From Notamacropus eugenii (lineage: Eukaryota; Chordata; Mammalia; Diprotodontia; Macropodidae), in contig NC_092878.1 in the NCBI RefSeq assembly GCF_028372415.1, forward strand, positions 29,928,903-29,992,902: 64,000 bases of DNA, in the 5' to 3' direction. Each line of letters begins with the position of its first letter. The stretch's first letter is position 1. The notes below the pieces were generated by a model. The model worked only from the letters and a program-made list of their open reading frames with translations, ran no database searches and had not been told where the DNA came from. The translations under genes and the position numbers were made by a program. Below are positions 21,391 through 32,970 of this stretch, one piece after another.

Positions 21391-22239
21391 AATCATATGA
21401 ACAGATTTGGCTCAGCCTAGGTAAAGGAATGATGCTTACTGTAAGGTTAAAATGACCTTAGAGTATTAGGACTTTCTGGTTCTAATCATAATTAAGTTTT
21501 ATCATTCCAGTAGTGGTTCTCCTTTGGTACTCTGTTAACATCATCCTTCTCCTGGGCCTTTTCACAGAGATTGTGACTGATATAGCTACCAGATGCTAGA
21601 CCTGTTGAAGCCTGTGAAAGGCAATCTACCAGTTTTCTGGTGATTTTTGAAGATTTTTGATTGTTTATCAACAAGTCATATTGTCTCTTAAGGCGAGCAA
21701 CCAACATTAACTTCCCAAATATCAGCAATAGACAGGAGAATTGGGGCAAATCTTTTGCTGAAAATGAGCATAAGATATCTGCCCCTGGAACCTAACTGTG
21801 GAGTTTCTCTATCTTCTCCCCTGCCTCTTTTTAATTTCAATCCACAGTGAATCATGAGAAGGACCGTTTGCTGAGGGCCATTCAAACTCTGAATAGTAGC
21901 TGGTCACTGAAGTGTGCAAAAATGTGGCAGTGCTAAAGGTGCTATTGTCTTAAAATAAGGGAAGAATAAGGCCAAGCAGTTGTCCTGACAGTAAATGATA
22001 CTTTATAATCATATTAGAAGGATTTCTGTGTGTATGCGTTCAGCAGAATGTTTGGCAGTTAGCTTCCATTTAACTAGATTTACATATAGCACACAGGAGT
22101 CTTTTAAGTGCCTTCGTTTTTTTTATGGGACAAGCTTTGGTGCCGAGGGGTCTGGTCTAGGGACAAGCAGAGACTCCCTGCATTTAAGAGAGTGGTCAAG
22201 TTATCCATCTCAAGGTCCATGATTACAATAGGATCTATG

Positions 22240-22460
22240 GCAATGTCCCAAATGCAGCTTATCTAGACCAGTCCTCCTGACTTCCCTCAAACCTGGCCTG
22301 TAGCCTGGGACAAGCCAGGCAAACTCTCTGGGACTCAGTGACCCTATTTGGTGAATGGGAATAGTGCCATGCAACCTGATCTCCTTGAGAAGTTGCCAGT
22401 AAAAATGACTGGCAAACACAAAGGAAAACAGGAAAATGTCATACAAATACTTGCTGTTAT
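22240..22460 (+). mobile_element. MIR-like SINE
   Basis: agcctgggacaagccaggca, aactctctgggactcagtga, ttggtgaatgggaatagtgc and a gttattattag-type end. Old. Confidence 0.55.
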
Positions 22461-23090
22461 TATTAGTAATATTTGCATAGCTTTTCCTCTGAGGCTTCAC
22501 ACAGTGCTTTGTTCTTCCATTCTCTAATGCCATTTTCAAGTAATATTTCTGTATCATAATCATCTTTGTGTTTAATCCTCTACAGTTCTTTAGAAGATTC
22601 CCTCTCATTCCAAGCTGAAATTTCCCTTGGCATCATCCACAGTCAGTTTTTAGTACCTGCTAAGCCCCAGGAGTCATCCTGCCATCTTTCTGGCATGATG
22701 GTTGTGTCAACATGCTTCCAGGAAGGATTTTCTAAACTTTGTATCTCTTTCAATTGCTAGCATACAATAAGTGCTTAATATATTACACCATAAAACAGGG
22801 TAAGAGCCAGATGACCACTTGTCAGGGGTAAAACAGGCAGTAATGTGGAAGAGACTACTTTGATTGGGTCATCAAATGGCACTGTTGGCCCCTGACAACT
22901 TGATAGGTTGTATGGATGTAGGGAGTATGGGAGTCTACTGGAGGAGAAAGGGTAGAATAAAGCTTATCATGGATGATGAGAAGACATATAGCATTTGTAT
23001 ATGCCCATGATATTCCTAAGGCAGATGTATGTCTTCTCAACTTGGGCAGGGGCTCAGACTGTAAATGCCAGCCATTCCCAGTGGCTAGCA
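22461..23090. other. Intron sequence, no gene seen
   Basis: Possible L2 3' end at about 22590-22790 (tagcatacaataagtgctta). Otherwise nothing recognised. Confidence 0.4.
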
Positions 23091-23094
23091 TGTT

Positions 23095-23347
23095 ATTATT
23101 GTGCAGCATTTTAGTTGTGTCCAATTTTCATAGCTTCATTTGGGGTTCCCTTGCCAAAGATACTGGAGTGGTTTACCATTTCCTTCTCCAGTTCATTTTG
23201 AAGATGAGGGAACTGAGGCAAACAGGGTTAAGTGACTTGCCCAGGATCACACAACTAGTAAGTACCTGATGCCAGATTTGAACTCAGGAAGATGAGTCTT
23301 CCTGACTCCAGGCCTGGCACTTTATCTACTGCACCACCCAGCTGCCT
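23095..23347 (-). mobile_element. Type A marsupial SINE, antisense, well preserved
   Basis: gtgcagcattttagttgtgt, ttcatttggggttcccttgc, ggtttaccatttccttctcc, agtgacttgcccaggatcac, gaagatgagtcttcctgact and gcaccacccagctgcctttg. A long, little-changed copy, hence relatively young. Confidence 0.9.
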
Positions 23348-23844
23348 TTGGGTAGTATAGACTTTTGCTAATTGTGGGTCGTTACTTAGTGTTACTTACT
23401 GATTAGAGTTATATTACTGGGAAATACTGCTCCTCTCAGGAAGATAAGTCAAATAGATGATCTTCAAGGGTCCAGCACTGCCAGGAGTGGCTGGAAAATA
23501 AATGAAAAGTGATTGGCCTAAGGTATAGTTAAAGAGTGATGGAAAGAGGAATGCTTTCTCTGAATATGGGTTTGGAGAAGAACTCTTGCCTAAGGAACCA
23601 CGGTTGCTGACATGTTCTATACAAAACTTTTTTTAGCTTTGAACCATATGAAAGCTCTTGTGTGAGAAGGAAGGATTATGTTTTGGTTGTTTCTATCACG
23701 TTTGCATACTTGGGCTCCACTCATTGGCAGTGTGTCACCTTTGAATCAGAAGGACAGCAACATATATCAGTGGGTAGCAAAATCAATGACTTGGTCTTCT
23801 TTAATGTATAGGTGGCAAGTGTTTATCACATAGGTGCCATATCT

Positions 23845-24325
23845 GTATGTGTGTAGGAGAAACAGCATTGGAACCAAAGTCAAAGAATTGGAATTATAAT
23901 CCTGGTTTTGCCATGGGCTGGAGGTGGGCCTTAGGCAAGTGGTTTAGCTTTCTCTGCATCTGTTTTCTCATCGGTAAGATGGAAATAATACAGTCCTACC
24001 AACTCCTATTGAATTGTAGTGAAGATGCAACGAGAATGTATATGACAGTGCTCTGAAAAGCATGCTACTATCCATTCGTTTTTCAGCTGTTGTCCAATTC
24101 TTCATGACGTCATTTAGGGTTTTCTTGCAAACATACTGGAGTGGTTTGCCATTTCCTTCTCCAACACATTTGACCAATAAAGAAACTGAGGCAAACAGAG
24201 TTAAGTGACTTGCCCAGAGTCACACAGCTAGAAAAGTGTCTTAGGTCAGATTTGATCTTAGGAAGAACAATGTTCCTGACTCCAGACCAACACTCTTACC
24301 TACTGTGCCACCCTGCTCTAAAAAG
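23845..24325 (+). mobile_element. MIR-like SINE split by a type A SINE
   Basis: MIR-like body in sense at 23860-24070 (gccttaggcaagtggtttag, tgttttctcatcggtaagat). A type A SINE follows in antisense at 24073-24318 (gttgtccaattcttcatgac, tggtttgccatttccttctc, acttgcccagagtcacacag, ctactgtgccaccctgctct). An aaagcatgctac / aaaagtacacattac pair at the junctions could be remnants of a target duplication, but this is weak. Confidence 0.75.
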
Positions 24326-24369
24326 TACACATTACTATACAAAAGCCAATGAATTAGAATAAAATGATA

Positions 24370-24640
24370 AGTGAATGTTAGGGATAAAAATTATCCTAGA
24401 GTACTCCATCTACCTTATTTTACTGATGGACAAATTGAGGCTTAGGAAAGTTAAGTGATTTGACTAATGTCACATGAATAGTTGGTGGCAGGTTGAGGAC
24501 TAGAATGCAGAATGTGAGAGCTGATGGGACCAACCCCACCTGGTTTCAACAATTGGGAAACTGAGGCTCAGCACTTACCCAAGGTAATAGTTATTTAGTA
24601 GCAGCTTGTCTTACTCCACATCCAATATATTTTCTGTTCT
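24370..24640 (-). mobile_element. MIR-like SINE fragments, antisense
   Basis: actgatggacaaattgaggc, ttaagtgatttgactaatgt and, again at 24545, caacaattgggaaactgagg: two short antisense MIR-like pieces side by side. Confidence 0.55.
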
Positions 24641-24659
24641 TTTGCACCATGAAGCACAT

Positions 24660-24925
24660 AAGGCAGCTAAATGGAATACTGGAAAGAGCACTGGGTTCTG
24701 AACCAGGAAGGTATCTTTGTGAGTTCAAATCCGTTCTTAGAAACCTTTTTGCTGTGTGACCCTGAGCAAGTCACCACCCTGTTTGCCTTAGTTTCCTCAT
24801 CTATAAAATGAGCTGGAGAAGGAAATGGCAAATCACTCCAGTATCTTTGCCAAGAAAATCTCAAACGGAGTCACAGAGAGTCAGACTGAAAAAAGACTGA
24901 AAAATGACTTAATAACATAGCACAT
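24660..24925 (+). mobile_element. Type A marsupial SINE, full length
   Basis: aggcagctaaatggaatact, tgctgtgtgaccctgagcaa, ctggagaaggaaatggcaaa, ctttgccaagaaaatctcaa and gaaaaatgacttaataacat: start, body and tail all present in sense. Confidence 0.88.
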
Positions 24926-25905
24926 ATAAACTTGGGGCTCCCTCTCAACCCTGACTTAAAGGTCCAGAAGGTGCCTGTAGGTTGCTTTTCAGAGTCTAGG
25001 GGTAGCCCTAAGGTGTTGGGGCTGTTTTCTAATGCTATGGCTTATGAGCATTACTGTTATGTTTCTTACCATGATGATCAGTTGTTATTAATTAACCCTT
25101 TTAGAAAAAGGGTTTTCTTTTACAAAGGTAGTAGATAGTAAGAACAGTTGGTAGAAAACAGCCTTCCCCCAAAGTCTGCGATACACTTTTCCATCACTAC
25201 ATACAGAGTCCAGGATAAAAAGCAGATTCAGACTCTAGAACACATGGCAAAGGAGTAACTCATAGTTCCTGAAAATTCTGTAATTCTGAAGGTGATTCCT
25301 TTAGGTGAAGTATAGTTTTTCTGCTGGAATCTTTGTAGACCTTTGAATCTATTTCCTCATCATGTTCAGTCTTGCCCTTGACTTTCAACACAGACGTTGT
25401 CACCAGCCAATCCTGGGGCACTTCTAGGATGTTGATGGTAAGTGGTAAGGTGGAAAATCTAAAATCTTTGGGTCTTTTGCAGCTTGAAGGGGGGTACTCC
25501 TTCAGCTGGGGTGGGAGGAGACCTAGGCCACAGATGAAATGTTCTTCTCCCTCCAAGTCCAAGTGATTCCTTTTTATCTCTTCCTCTTCTTCCTTGTCAT
25601 ATATTCAAGTATTCAGGTTCTAAAGTAACTCTCTGGTAGTATGTAGGTCCCACAAGGTGTTGCCAAGTCCCTCATTCAAATAGAACCATCTTCTCGTAGC
25701 ATCTAGTTGAAATGTCTTTGATTTAAGGAGGTGTCCAGTCCTTATTCACACCTAGCTCTGGTTGACTGATTCTATGAAAAAGTGTTGTCATTATCATTAG
25801 ATCTCCTAATTTCCATCCAGATTCTTTTTCCATCATGCCATTGTGTTTTGTTTTGTTTTTTTTTAATTCTAAAAGCTCGAAAGAATGTTAGAAGTTCATC
25901 TAGCC
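24926..25905. other. Unique intron sequence, nothing recognised
   Basis: A 100-codon minus-strand frame (25260-25562) has mixed composition (MDLEGEEHFICGLGLLPPQL start) but no identifiable domain, no splice context that I can support, and an overlapping plus-strand frame. Confidence 0.35.
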
Positions 25906-25909
25906 CAGT

Positions 25910-26165
25910 TAGGCTAGTTGACAGGAAAATTAGCAACTTATATTTGTATGGTGCTTAAGGCACACAAAGGGATCTCATTACCTTGAGGTATGTAGTTTAA
26001 ATCTATCCTTATTTTATATATAAGGAAACTGAGAGTCACATAACAATTGGCTTTCTCATTCCCATAGCTAATTCATATGTTGAATCCCAGAATTGAAAGG
26101 GACATACAGGCCATCTCAATTCTGTCCACAATTTCTCTGACAGGTAGTAATATAGCCTCAATTTG
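25910..26165 (-). mobile_element. SINE and L3-like 3' end, antisense
   Basis: Left: agcaacttatatttgtatgg to aaggaaactgagagtcacat, an antisense SINE with extension. Right: cccagaattgaaagggacat then acaggccatctcaattctgt, like the antisense 3' end of a CR1/L3 LINE. Confidence 0.5.
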
Positions 26166-26169
26166 AAGA

Positions 26170-26850
26170 CCTCTATGAAAAGGAATTTCCTTTATGCCAA
26201 AAGAGATATGGAACTGTGTATACCTTTTGTCTCAGCAATACCATTATTTACTTTGTTTCCCAAGGTGATCAGGGAAAAAGGAAAAGAACCTATGTTTCCA
26301 AATATTTATAGCAGCTCTCTTTGTAGTGGCAAAGAACTGGAAATTGAGGGGATGCCCAGCAGTTGGGGAATGGCTAAACAAGTTGTGGTTTATGATTGTG
26401 ATGGAATACTACTGTACTGTAAGAAATGATGAGAGGTTGATTTTTAGAAAAACATAGAAAGATTTCAGTGAACAGAAGCAAGAGAATGTTGTACACAGAA
26501 ACAGCAATAATTGTTCGAAGAATAACTGTGAATGACGAAAGTTATTCTGAGTATTACAGATACTCAAATCAACTACAAAAGACCTCTATGAAGAAAGATA
26601 CTAACCACCTCCAGAGAAAGAGCTCATAAATGATTCTGCATAGTTAGATTTTACATATCTATATATGCGTGTGTGTGTACATATATATGAATTTATTTGT
26701 ACGTGTATATGTACATACATACATATGCATATATGTAGATAGGTAAATAGATAAAAGGGTGACTTTCTTTAGTGTGTGGTAGGGAGGGAGGGCAGGAGAC
26801 AGTCCTGAACTTTAAAATGTAACAAAATAATTTAATTAAAAAAGATTCTC
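26170..26850 (+). mobile_element. 5'-truncated L1 LINE 3' end, sense
   Basis: Key blocks in order: atttatagcagctctctttg, tggcaaagaactggaaattg, agcagttggggaatggctaa, gatggaatactactgtactg and a terminal atgtaacaaaataatttaat then taaaaaa. These are the complement of the L1 3' segments at 44430-44995 and 52330-52810. No usable ORF2. A TA/TG tract (26655-26750) lies within it. Confidence 0.8.
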
Positions 26851-27950
26851 CTGCATTTTGAAGCAGGACTACTTTTGGATGGTTCTGAATGTCAGAAATT
26901 TTTCTTTTATATCAAATTAAAATATGGAGAAAAGAGAGCAAAGCCCTGGGAGAGCAGAGTTTTCCCTGCTGGTTTCTTGCCTCTGAAACATTTGTCTCTT
27001 AATGACTCATCAGGGCATTTCCTTGTGATGACATTATGTCCTTTTTGTCCTTTAAAAGGACAAAGTTGTGTCCTTTTAACTAGCTTCCTAAAATACCTGG
27101 CATTACCCTATGCCTAGGCCACTGCTTTATTAGTATTCTTGGTGTGATGGTAGTGACAAGGATGAAATGTTTAACAGAAGTCAGGAAATGGTTTGGTTTT
27201 CCCTCCTGCCTCCCAAGTTGGACTTTGCTAAAGCAGCTCTATGGTAGGGTCTAAGCATGCAAAAGGCCAGATTGGCTTCAGGTATAGGCACCCTAGGCTG
27301 CTGTCTACATGGTGCCATTGAGGGATGTTGAACCACTCATCTCACTGAAAGCTTCTCCCTTATTCTGTGTCGGAAATTTTTATTATTCCTTGTAGGCTTT
27401 TTAAAGAAGTGAATTTTAGCCTGGTTAAAGCTTTGAGTTAAGTAGGAGGAGCTATCACATCTGTTAGTCAACACATCAGAAGAAATGTGCCTTTTTAGTT
27501 AAAAATATGCAACTGCATAATGTCACAACAGAGAGCAGGTTTCTGAGAGTTATGTTGTTGCTAAGTTTGGATGGAAAGAAAGACACTGAAAACATAGGAT
27601 ACCCTCTGGCTGATGATGTGACTCAGTGGGATTGATACAGCACCCTTGAAGATCTGATGCCAGAGGGAGCAGGGTTCTTACAAGGGTACTCAAGGGAGGA
27701 ATAGCTGGTTTTAGAGTTTTTCCCAGCTAGCCAGCCCTGTGAAAGACAGCTTGGCCTCTGCTTAGGGCCTCTGCTTATACTTTAGATTGGTCTTTTCCTA
27801 TTATGGGTCCTCAGTGGGAGGTGAATGTTTCCATTATCTACTAGGTTACAGTGGGAATAAATGAGATGATAATTAAAAGTGTCCCAATTGAAAGGTCCAG
27901 GTCATAGGACCCTAGAACTAGAGCTGGGAAGGACCTCAGATTGAATATTG
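26851..27950. other. Unique intron sequence, nothing recognised
   Basis: About 1.1 kb between two L1 3' ends, ordinary composition, no convincing exon. Confidence 0.4.
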
Positions 27951-27954
27951 TCAT

Positions 27955-28210
27955 GCAGCATCCTAGTGTAATGATAAGAGCACTGGATTCAGAGGCAACT
28001 GCCCTACCTTCTAGTCTGGATCTGCCATTTACTGTCTGCTTAACCCTTTGGCAAGTTATTTAACTTCCCTGAGCCTCAGTACCCTTAGCTGTAAAATAGG
28101 GATTACGATACCTACCTTGCTTACCTCCCGGGGTTATCATGATGATTCATTGAGACAGTGTATGTCAAACCATCTGAAAACTGCAAATATAAAGAAAGTT
28201 ATTGTATGAA
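27955..28210 (+). mobile_element. MIR-like SINE, near full length
   Basis: gcagcatcctagtgtaatga, ggattcagaggcaactgccc, tgagcctcagtacccttagc, aaaatagggattacgatacc and tcattgagacagtgtatgtc, in MIR order. Confidence 0.7.
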
Positions 28211-28344
28211 TGGTCTCTCAATCTCAAACCCCTGAATTGAAAGAAAGTACCGGTATATTGGGCCACCAATGAATTACTTGCCTTCAATTCAAACAATCAC
28301 TCTCTCTCCAAATACATGCCCTAGTTCTACTGAAATGTTTTGGA

Positions 28345-28385
28345 TAGATATATCACACACACACGTGTGTGTGTATGCTTATGTA
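28345..28385 (+). repeat. CA/TG microsatellite
   Basis: tatcacacacacacgtgtgt then gtgtatgcttatg; a short self-complementary CA/TG tract. Confidence 0.8.
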
Positions 28386-28576
28386 TTTTATTTATTATAT
28401 CTAGCTATCTACAACAACAACAAATCTGTATACAGTAATTTTTATTTTGGTGGATCATTATCAGCTTTCTTATGTAACAGTATTTATAAATGTGACCTTA
28501 TTCAATGCCACTCCAGTTCAATTCAGCAGATGTCTATTAAGTGCCTAATAGGTACTGAGGATACAAATGTAGTCCT

Positions 28577-28695
28577 GCATATATGTAGATAGATAGATAG
28601 ATAAAAGGGTGACTTTCTTTAGTGTGTGGTAGGGAGGGAGGGCAGGAGACAGTCCTGAACTTTAAAATGTAACAAAATAATTTAATTAAAAAAAA
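28577..28695 (+). mobile_element. Very short L1 3' end, near twin of 26735-26846
   Basis: From gcatatatgtagatagatag through agggtgactttctttagtgt to gtaacaaaataatttaatta plus an A tail. It matches the end of the L1 at 26170-26850 over about 115 bp with only a few differences, all in the TAGA microsatellite or the tail. A strongly 5'-truncated insertion or a local copy. Confidence 0.8.
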
Positions 28696-28829
28696 TTCAT
28701 TTTTTTTTGGAAGAATATGACATACACACACAGATACTAAGTATTTAAAAGCTTGTGCAAACTAATTTCAGGAAGGAAGGAGCTCTAACAGAGCTTGGGG
28801 TTGGTTTGTTTTTTTTTTTACTTTCAGGT

Positions 28830-29050
28830 TTGCATAGCTCTTTAAATATGTATTTCCTCATTTGATCTTTATAACAGCTTTGTGTGGTGGGTGCAATCAC
28901 TAGGTGCAATTTTACAAATGAGAAAACTGAGGAAGTGGAAGAGAGGGGAAAGCTGAATCAGAGCTACATAGGTATCGAGTATCTAGGGCAGGATTGGAAC
29001 TCAGGTCTTCCTGTTTCAAAGTTCAGTTCAGCATTTTGTACATTGTGCCA
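28830..29050 (-). mobile_element. Marsupial SINE, antisense
   Basis: catagctctttaaatatgta, tttacaaatgagaaaactga, atctagggcaggattggaac, tcaggtcttcctgtttcaaa. Moderately diverged. Confidence 0.7.
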
Positions 29051-29054
29051 TCAC

Positions 29055-29385
29055 ATCTAGTTAACAACTGGATGGTTGAGGAAAGGCCTTAAATGGGAGA
29101 TATTATTTCTGTGATATTTTGAAGGAAGTTAGGAATTCCAAGAGGCACAGGCGAGGAGAGAGTACATTCCAAACATGGAAGGTGTCAACAGGCAATCGCT
29201 GTCACAAGACAACGTGAAAAGAAAATGAACATGCATGTGTAACCCATAGGGTTCCCAGTCTTTACAGAAGTTTACATTTTTACAAAAACAGGACAAAGGG
29301 AGGAGGGGACACCAGGAAAGAGAATGACATGAAAGGGAGAACAGCAAAGGTGGAAAAAGACAAAACCACTCCCCATGAGGAGGAG
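29055..29385 (-). mobile_element. L2-like LINE fragment, antisense
   Basis: aggccttaaatgggagatat, attttgaaggaagttaggaa, gagtacattccaaacatgga then aaaatgaacatgcatgtgta; weak match to the antisense L2-like layout. Confidence 0.45.
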
Positions 29386-31955
29386 CAAGGTGGGCAAAAA
29401 ACCTCAGTCTTTTCCCTTGGGAACTGCTAGACTATGAAGATAGGAGGATCTGTTTATCTGTAGAGGACCCCAGCTGCACAAGCATTATCCCAGCCTGGCA
29501 CAGACTGGCTGGCGCCTGTCTTGACTCTCAAGGACACAAGGAGTCCAGTTTGGGGTGCAACAACAAATTACGTAAGCTCAGGGGAAGCTTCAGGCTTGAC
29601 ACATTCAGAGCCTCCTGCATGTTCTGGGTTCAGTATTTCTGGAAAATATGGCAACTCAAAAAGACAAGTTCAGAGACCCCTTAACAGGGGCCATCTGTGC
29701 AAAGAGAAGGAGGCAGGAGATGGAATGTTATATACCAGGACCAGGTAGAAGGCCAGTTTGACTGTAATGGAGAATTCATGAAAGAAAGCAATATAAAATA
29801 AAACTAGAAAGGTAGTTGGGAGTCTCTGGAAGCCTCTAAAATGCTAGACTGAACATTTTGTGTTAAAGAATTAGATTCATTCCTTTTTTTCCTTTTGTCT
29901 TTATAGGTATATTTAATTTTATTGAACTCTTGTGGAAGAGAAATAACCTGAGAACTATGAACTTGTCAGTCTCTTAGTAGAACCATTTTGGCTTGTCTGT
30001 CATCAAAATCTCCCTTCCATTTGGCAGGAAAGAGGTTGGGGATCCTTACTACCATGAGAAAATAAATTTATTTTTAGTATCAGTTTTACCCTCACTCAGA
30101 ACGAGTCTTGTAAAAAGCTTAAAGGATAAGGGGGAATTAAAAACCTCGGAAAGTTTCTCAGCATCTCCATAAAGGGCAGAGCCAATGACTTTAAGCAAAT
30201 GGCATGAAGAGTGACTGAGTTACCTCTGATGTCATAGCCAGTTCCATCACCCAAGTGTCTCTCCCTGTTTTGAATCATGGGTTTCAAACATCCCCAAAAG
30301 CTTTCCCCCTGGTAATTCCAAAGCTCTTAACAAATCAATCCTAGGGAGAAATAAACAAATATGTAGAAGAGCAACAGGATATTTAGAGCATGGTTTTAAT
30401 TAAAATTTTCATGTTTCCCTCTTGATGTCTTGTATGACCCATTAAATATATTGTTTAAATTCTCCATAAAAGTAAGTACTAATTGCATGCTAATCATCAT
30501 TGTTTCCTCATTGTCCTCATTGTCAGGATCTCAAAACTCCCTAAAGAGGAGGGAGTTCAGAAGGCACTGAGACAGTCTTTCCTGATTTGGTGACACAGAT
30601 CCATTGTAGCAAGCCCTTTTGGTGTTCCCTGTGCACAAACCCTGAGATAGCTTGTCTTCATAGTTCAGCACATAAGAAGACCCCTCCAGGGGAACATACG
30701 GAAGAAATATTCCCAAAGACACAAAACACAAAACACTCAGGGATATCCAATCCCATACTCCTCCTAATGCCCCCACCTACTCCTTTCTTCTTCCTAAAAG
30801 CACTGCAATGTTTGGCATGGGAAATACTGTACGGTGATAGTCATCTTTCAAACACCAACAATGCAAATTTTGCTGCTTCTTGCTCCTGTGTACTGGTTTC
30901 AAGCAACTCTAGTTTTGATAAGGGCTTAGTGTATCCTTCAAGGATATTGAATTGCAGTTGCTGACTTTTCTCCCCTCTAGCTCAGTTGCACTATTTTTTT
31001 TTGCTGTGCTAACACTAATCCCCTTTTTAAAAAATCCTGTCATCCTTGTCTGTCTCTCTCCCTCTCTCCTTCTCCTCCTTTTCCTCTCCCCTCTTAATCC
31101 CTTCCTCCTTCCCTTCCCTCCCAACACATACACCCAAAATATATGTACATCTAGATATACATCTACATATAGATATCTATTTATCTGAAGCTTTAAAATA
31201 TCACTTTCTTCTGTACTTAACAATATATAATGATTGGATCATGTAGGATCCTGTAAAAAAAAGTTACAAAATGTGAAACACTTACCAGTCTTAAAAAGCT
31301 GTACTACCTGTTAGCCTGCCCAAAGTGAATGTTGCATAGAAAACTCAATAAGTTTATTTAGCCATTCTGAGTTGTGATTAGTCTCAGGCAGTCTATCTAA
31401 ACAGTTACCTGAAGCATTGCCAGCTCTCATTTATCATTCAGTAGATCCAGGGGAGCAGATGGTATGATGGAGGGTCATTGCAGCTCTACAGTATAGAGAT
31501 GATGCCGAGCAAGCATTAGTGGAAGGAATTTAGCATGTTTAGCCTGGAGGAGAGCAGTCAGTCTTGAAGTATTTGAAGGGAAATCAAATGGAAAGGGGAT
31601 TAGAATGTTCCCTTTGGCTTTCATAGGCAGAACTGGTAGCAATAATTAACCAGTGTAAGAGAGGCAAATTTTGGCTCAACATAAGGAATAACTTTCTTAT
31701 ACAATCAGGGTTATTCAGAAGTGGATAAAAAAATGGGTTCTTCTTTTCTAGAGATTTTAAAAGCAGACTTTGGGTGATTAGTTGTGGGAATGTTAGAGAG
31801 GAGATTCTTTGTTTATGTGTAGTTTGGACCACATGTGATTCTCAATTTGTTGATTACCTGGGTTCATTTACCTTTCTGTTACTTCCTGACATATTCTCTT
31901 GTTAAATGAGAAAAGTGCCAACTTTGTGCCTCTTTTTTTTTCCTTTGGAGAGAAT
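29386..31955. other. Largely unique intron sequence
   Basis: About 2.6 kb without a confident repeat or exon. It includes a CT-rich stretch (about 31045-31120) and a TA/TC tract (31140-31185). A 125-codon plus-strand frame (30587-30964) has no recognised domain. Confidence 0.4.
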
Positions 31956-31959
31956 GTTC

Positions 31960-32160
31960 CCCATCCCAGGGCATCCACAGGAATCCCAAGGTCATAGATC
32001 TAGGAGAGATCATCAGAGGCATTCTAGACCAGTTCCCTCCTTATACTCAAGGAACCTAAGGCCAAGGGAGGTTGTGACTTGCCCTAAGTCATACAGGTAG
32101 CAAATATCAGGAGTAGGATTTGAATCCAAGTCTTCTGACTCTAAAGCCTCAGGAGGTAGG
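31960..32160 (-). mobile_element. MIR-like SINE, antisense
   Basis: gatctaggagagatcatcag, ctcaaggaacctaaggccaa, tgacttgccctaagtcatac and tttgaatccaagtcttctga. Confidence 0.65.
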
Positions 32161-32319
32161 ATCAGGGTCCTCAACCATCAAACAGAATGGACAAGTCTCT
32201 CCATAGTTCTTCTAATCTGAGTTACCATTCCTGGTATCTTTGTTCTTCTAATGCCCCACAGTAGTTATGATCTGCTTATCAGACCTTACTCATTCTTGCA
32301 GATCATAATACTTTACTTT

Positions 32320-32636
32320 GAGGGAACTAGATGGTGCAGTGTCTAGAGCACCAGTGCAGGAGTCAGGAGGACCTGAGTTCAAATCTTACCTCAGACACTT
32401 GACACTCACTTAGCTGTGTGACCTTGGGCAAGTCACTTAACCCCAGCTGCCTCGTTCTGGGTCATCTCCAGTCATCCTGATGAATATCTGGTCACTGGAT
32501 CCAGATGGCTTTGGAGAAGTGAGGCTGGTGACCTGCACAGCCCTCCCTCACTCAAAACAAAGTCAAGTGCAAGTCATGTCATCGTTTCTCTGATGGCGTG
32601 GTCCTCTTCAACAATGAAAGATGAATGCACACAACT
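32320..32636 (+). mobile_element. Type B marsupial SINE, full length with target duplication
   Basis: agggaactagatggtgcagt start, agctgtgtgaccttgggcaa, tctccagtcatcctgatgaa, acagccctccctcactcaaa and a gtcatgtcatcgtttctctg tail. Flanked by ctttacttt at 32311-32319 and 32637-32645, a 9-bp direct repeat fitting LINE-driven insertion. Confidence 0.9.
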
Positions 32637-32789
32637 CTTTACTTTAGTTAGGTACTGCCAATTAAGTACTCCCCCACATCAGGTTCAGCAGAGCTACGTT
32701 GGGACTCATTCCTGGATAGATAGGAATCACATTGTAACTCTTGTATCAGAGGGCTCTCACAGCACAAAAGAACTCAGGGTCACTTTGGG

Positions 32790-32792
<3 letters not shown>

Positions 32793-32853
<61 letters not shown>

Positions 32854-32895
32854 CTCTCTCTCTCTTTCTCTCTGTCTCACACACGCACACACACT

Positions 32896-32968
<73 letters not shown>
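32793..32968 (+). repeat. Compound (CT)n-(CA)n microsatellite, about 175 bp
   Basis: An 86-bp CT tract with a few TTTC interruptions switches at 32879 to a 90-bp CA tract containing a cgcgcgcg core. Long, nearly pure arrays of this kind are highly variable. Frames of Ser-Leu or Cys-Val repeats across it are not genes. Confidence 0.97.

Positions 32969-32970
<2 letters not shown>

Noticed and set aside
23095-24925. tRNA genes suggested by A/B-box-like motifs
   Set aside because: These are tRNA-derived promoter boxes inside SINEs. No cloverleaf with a plausible anticodon arm and acceptor stem was found.
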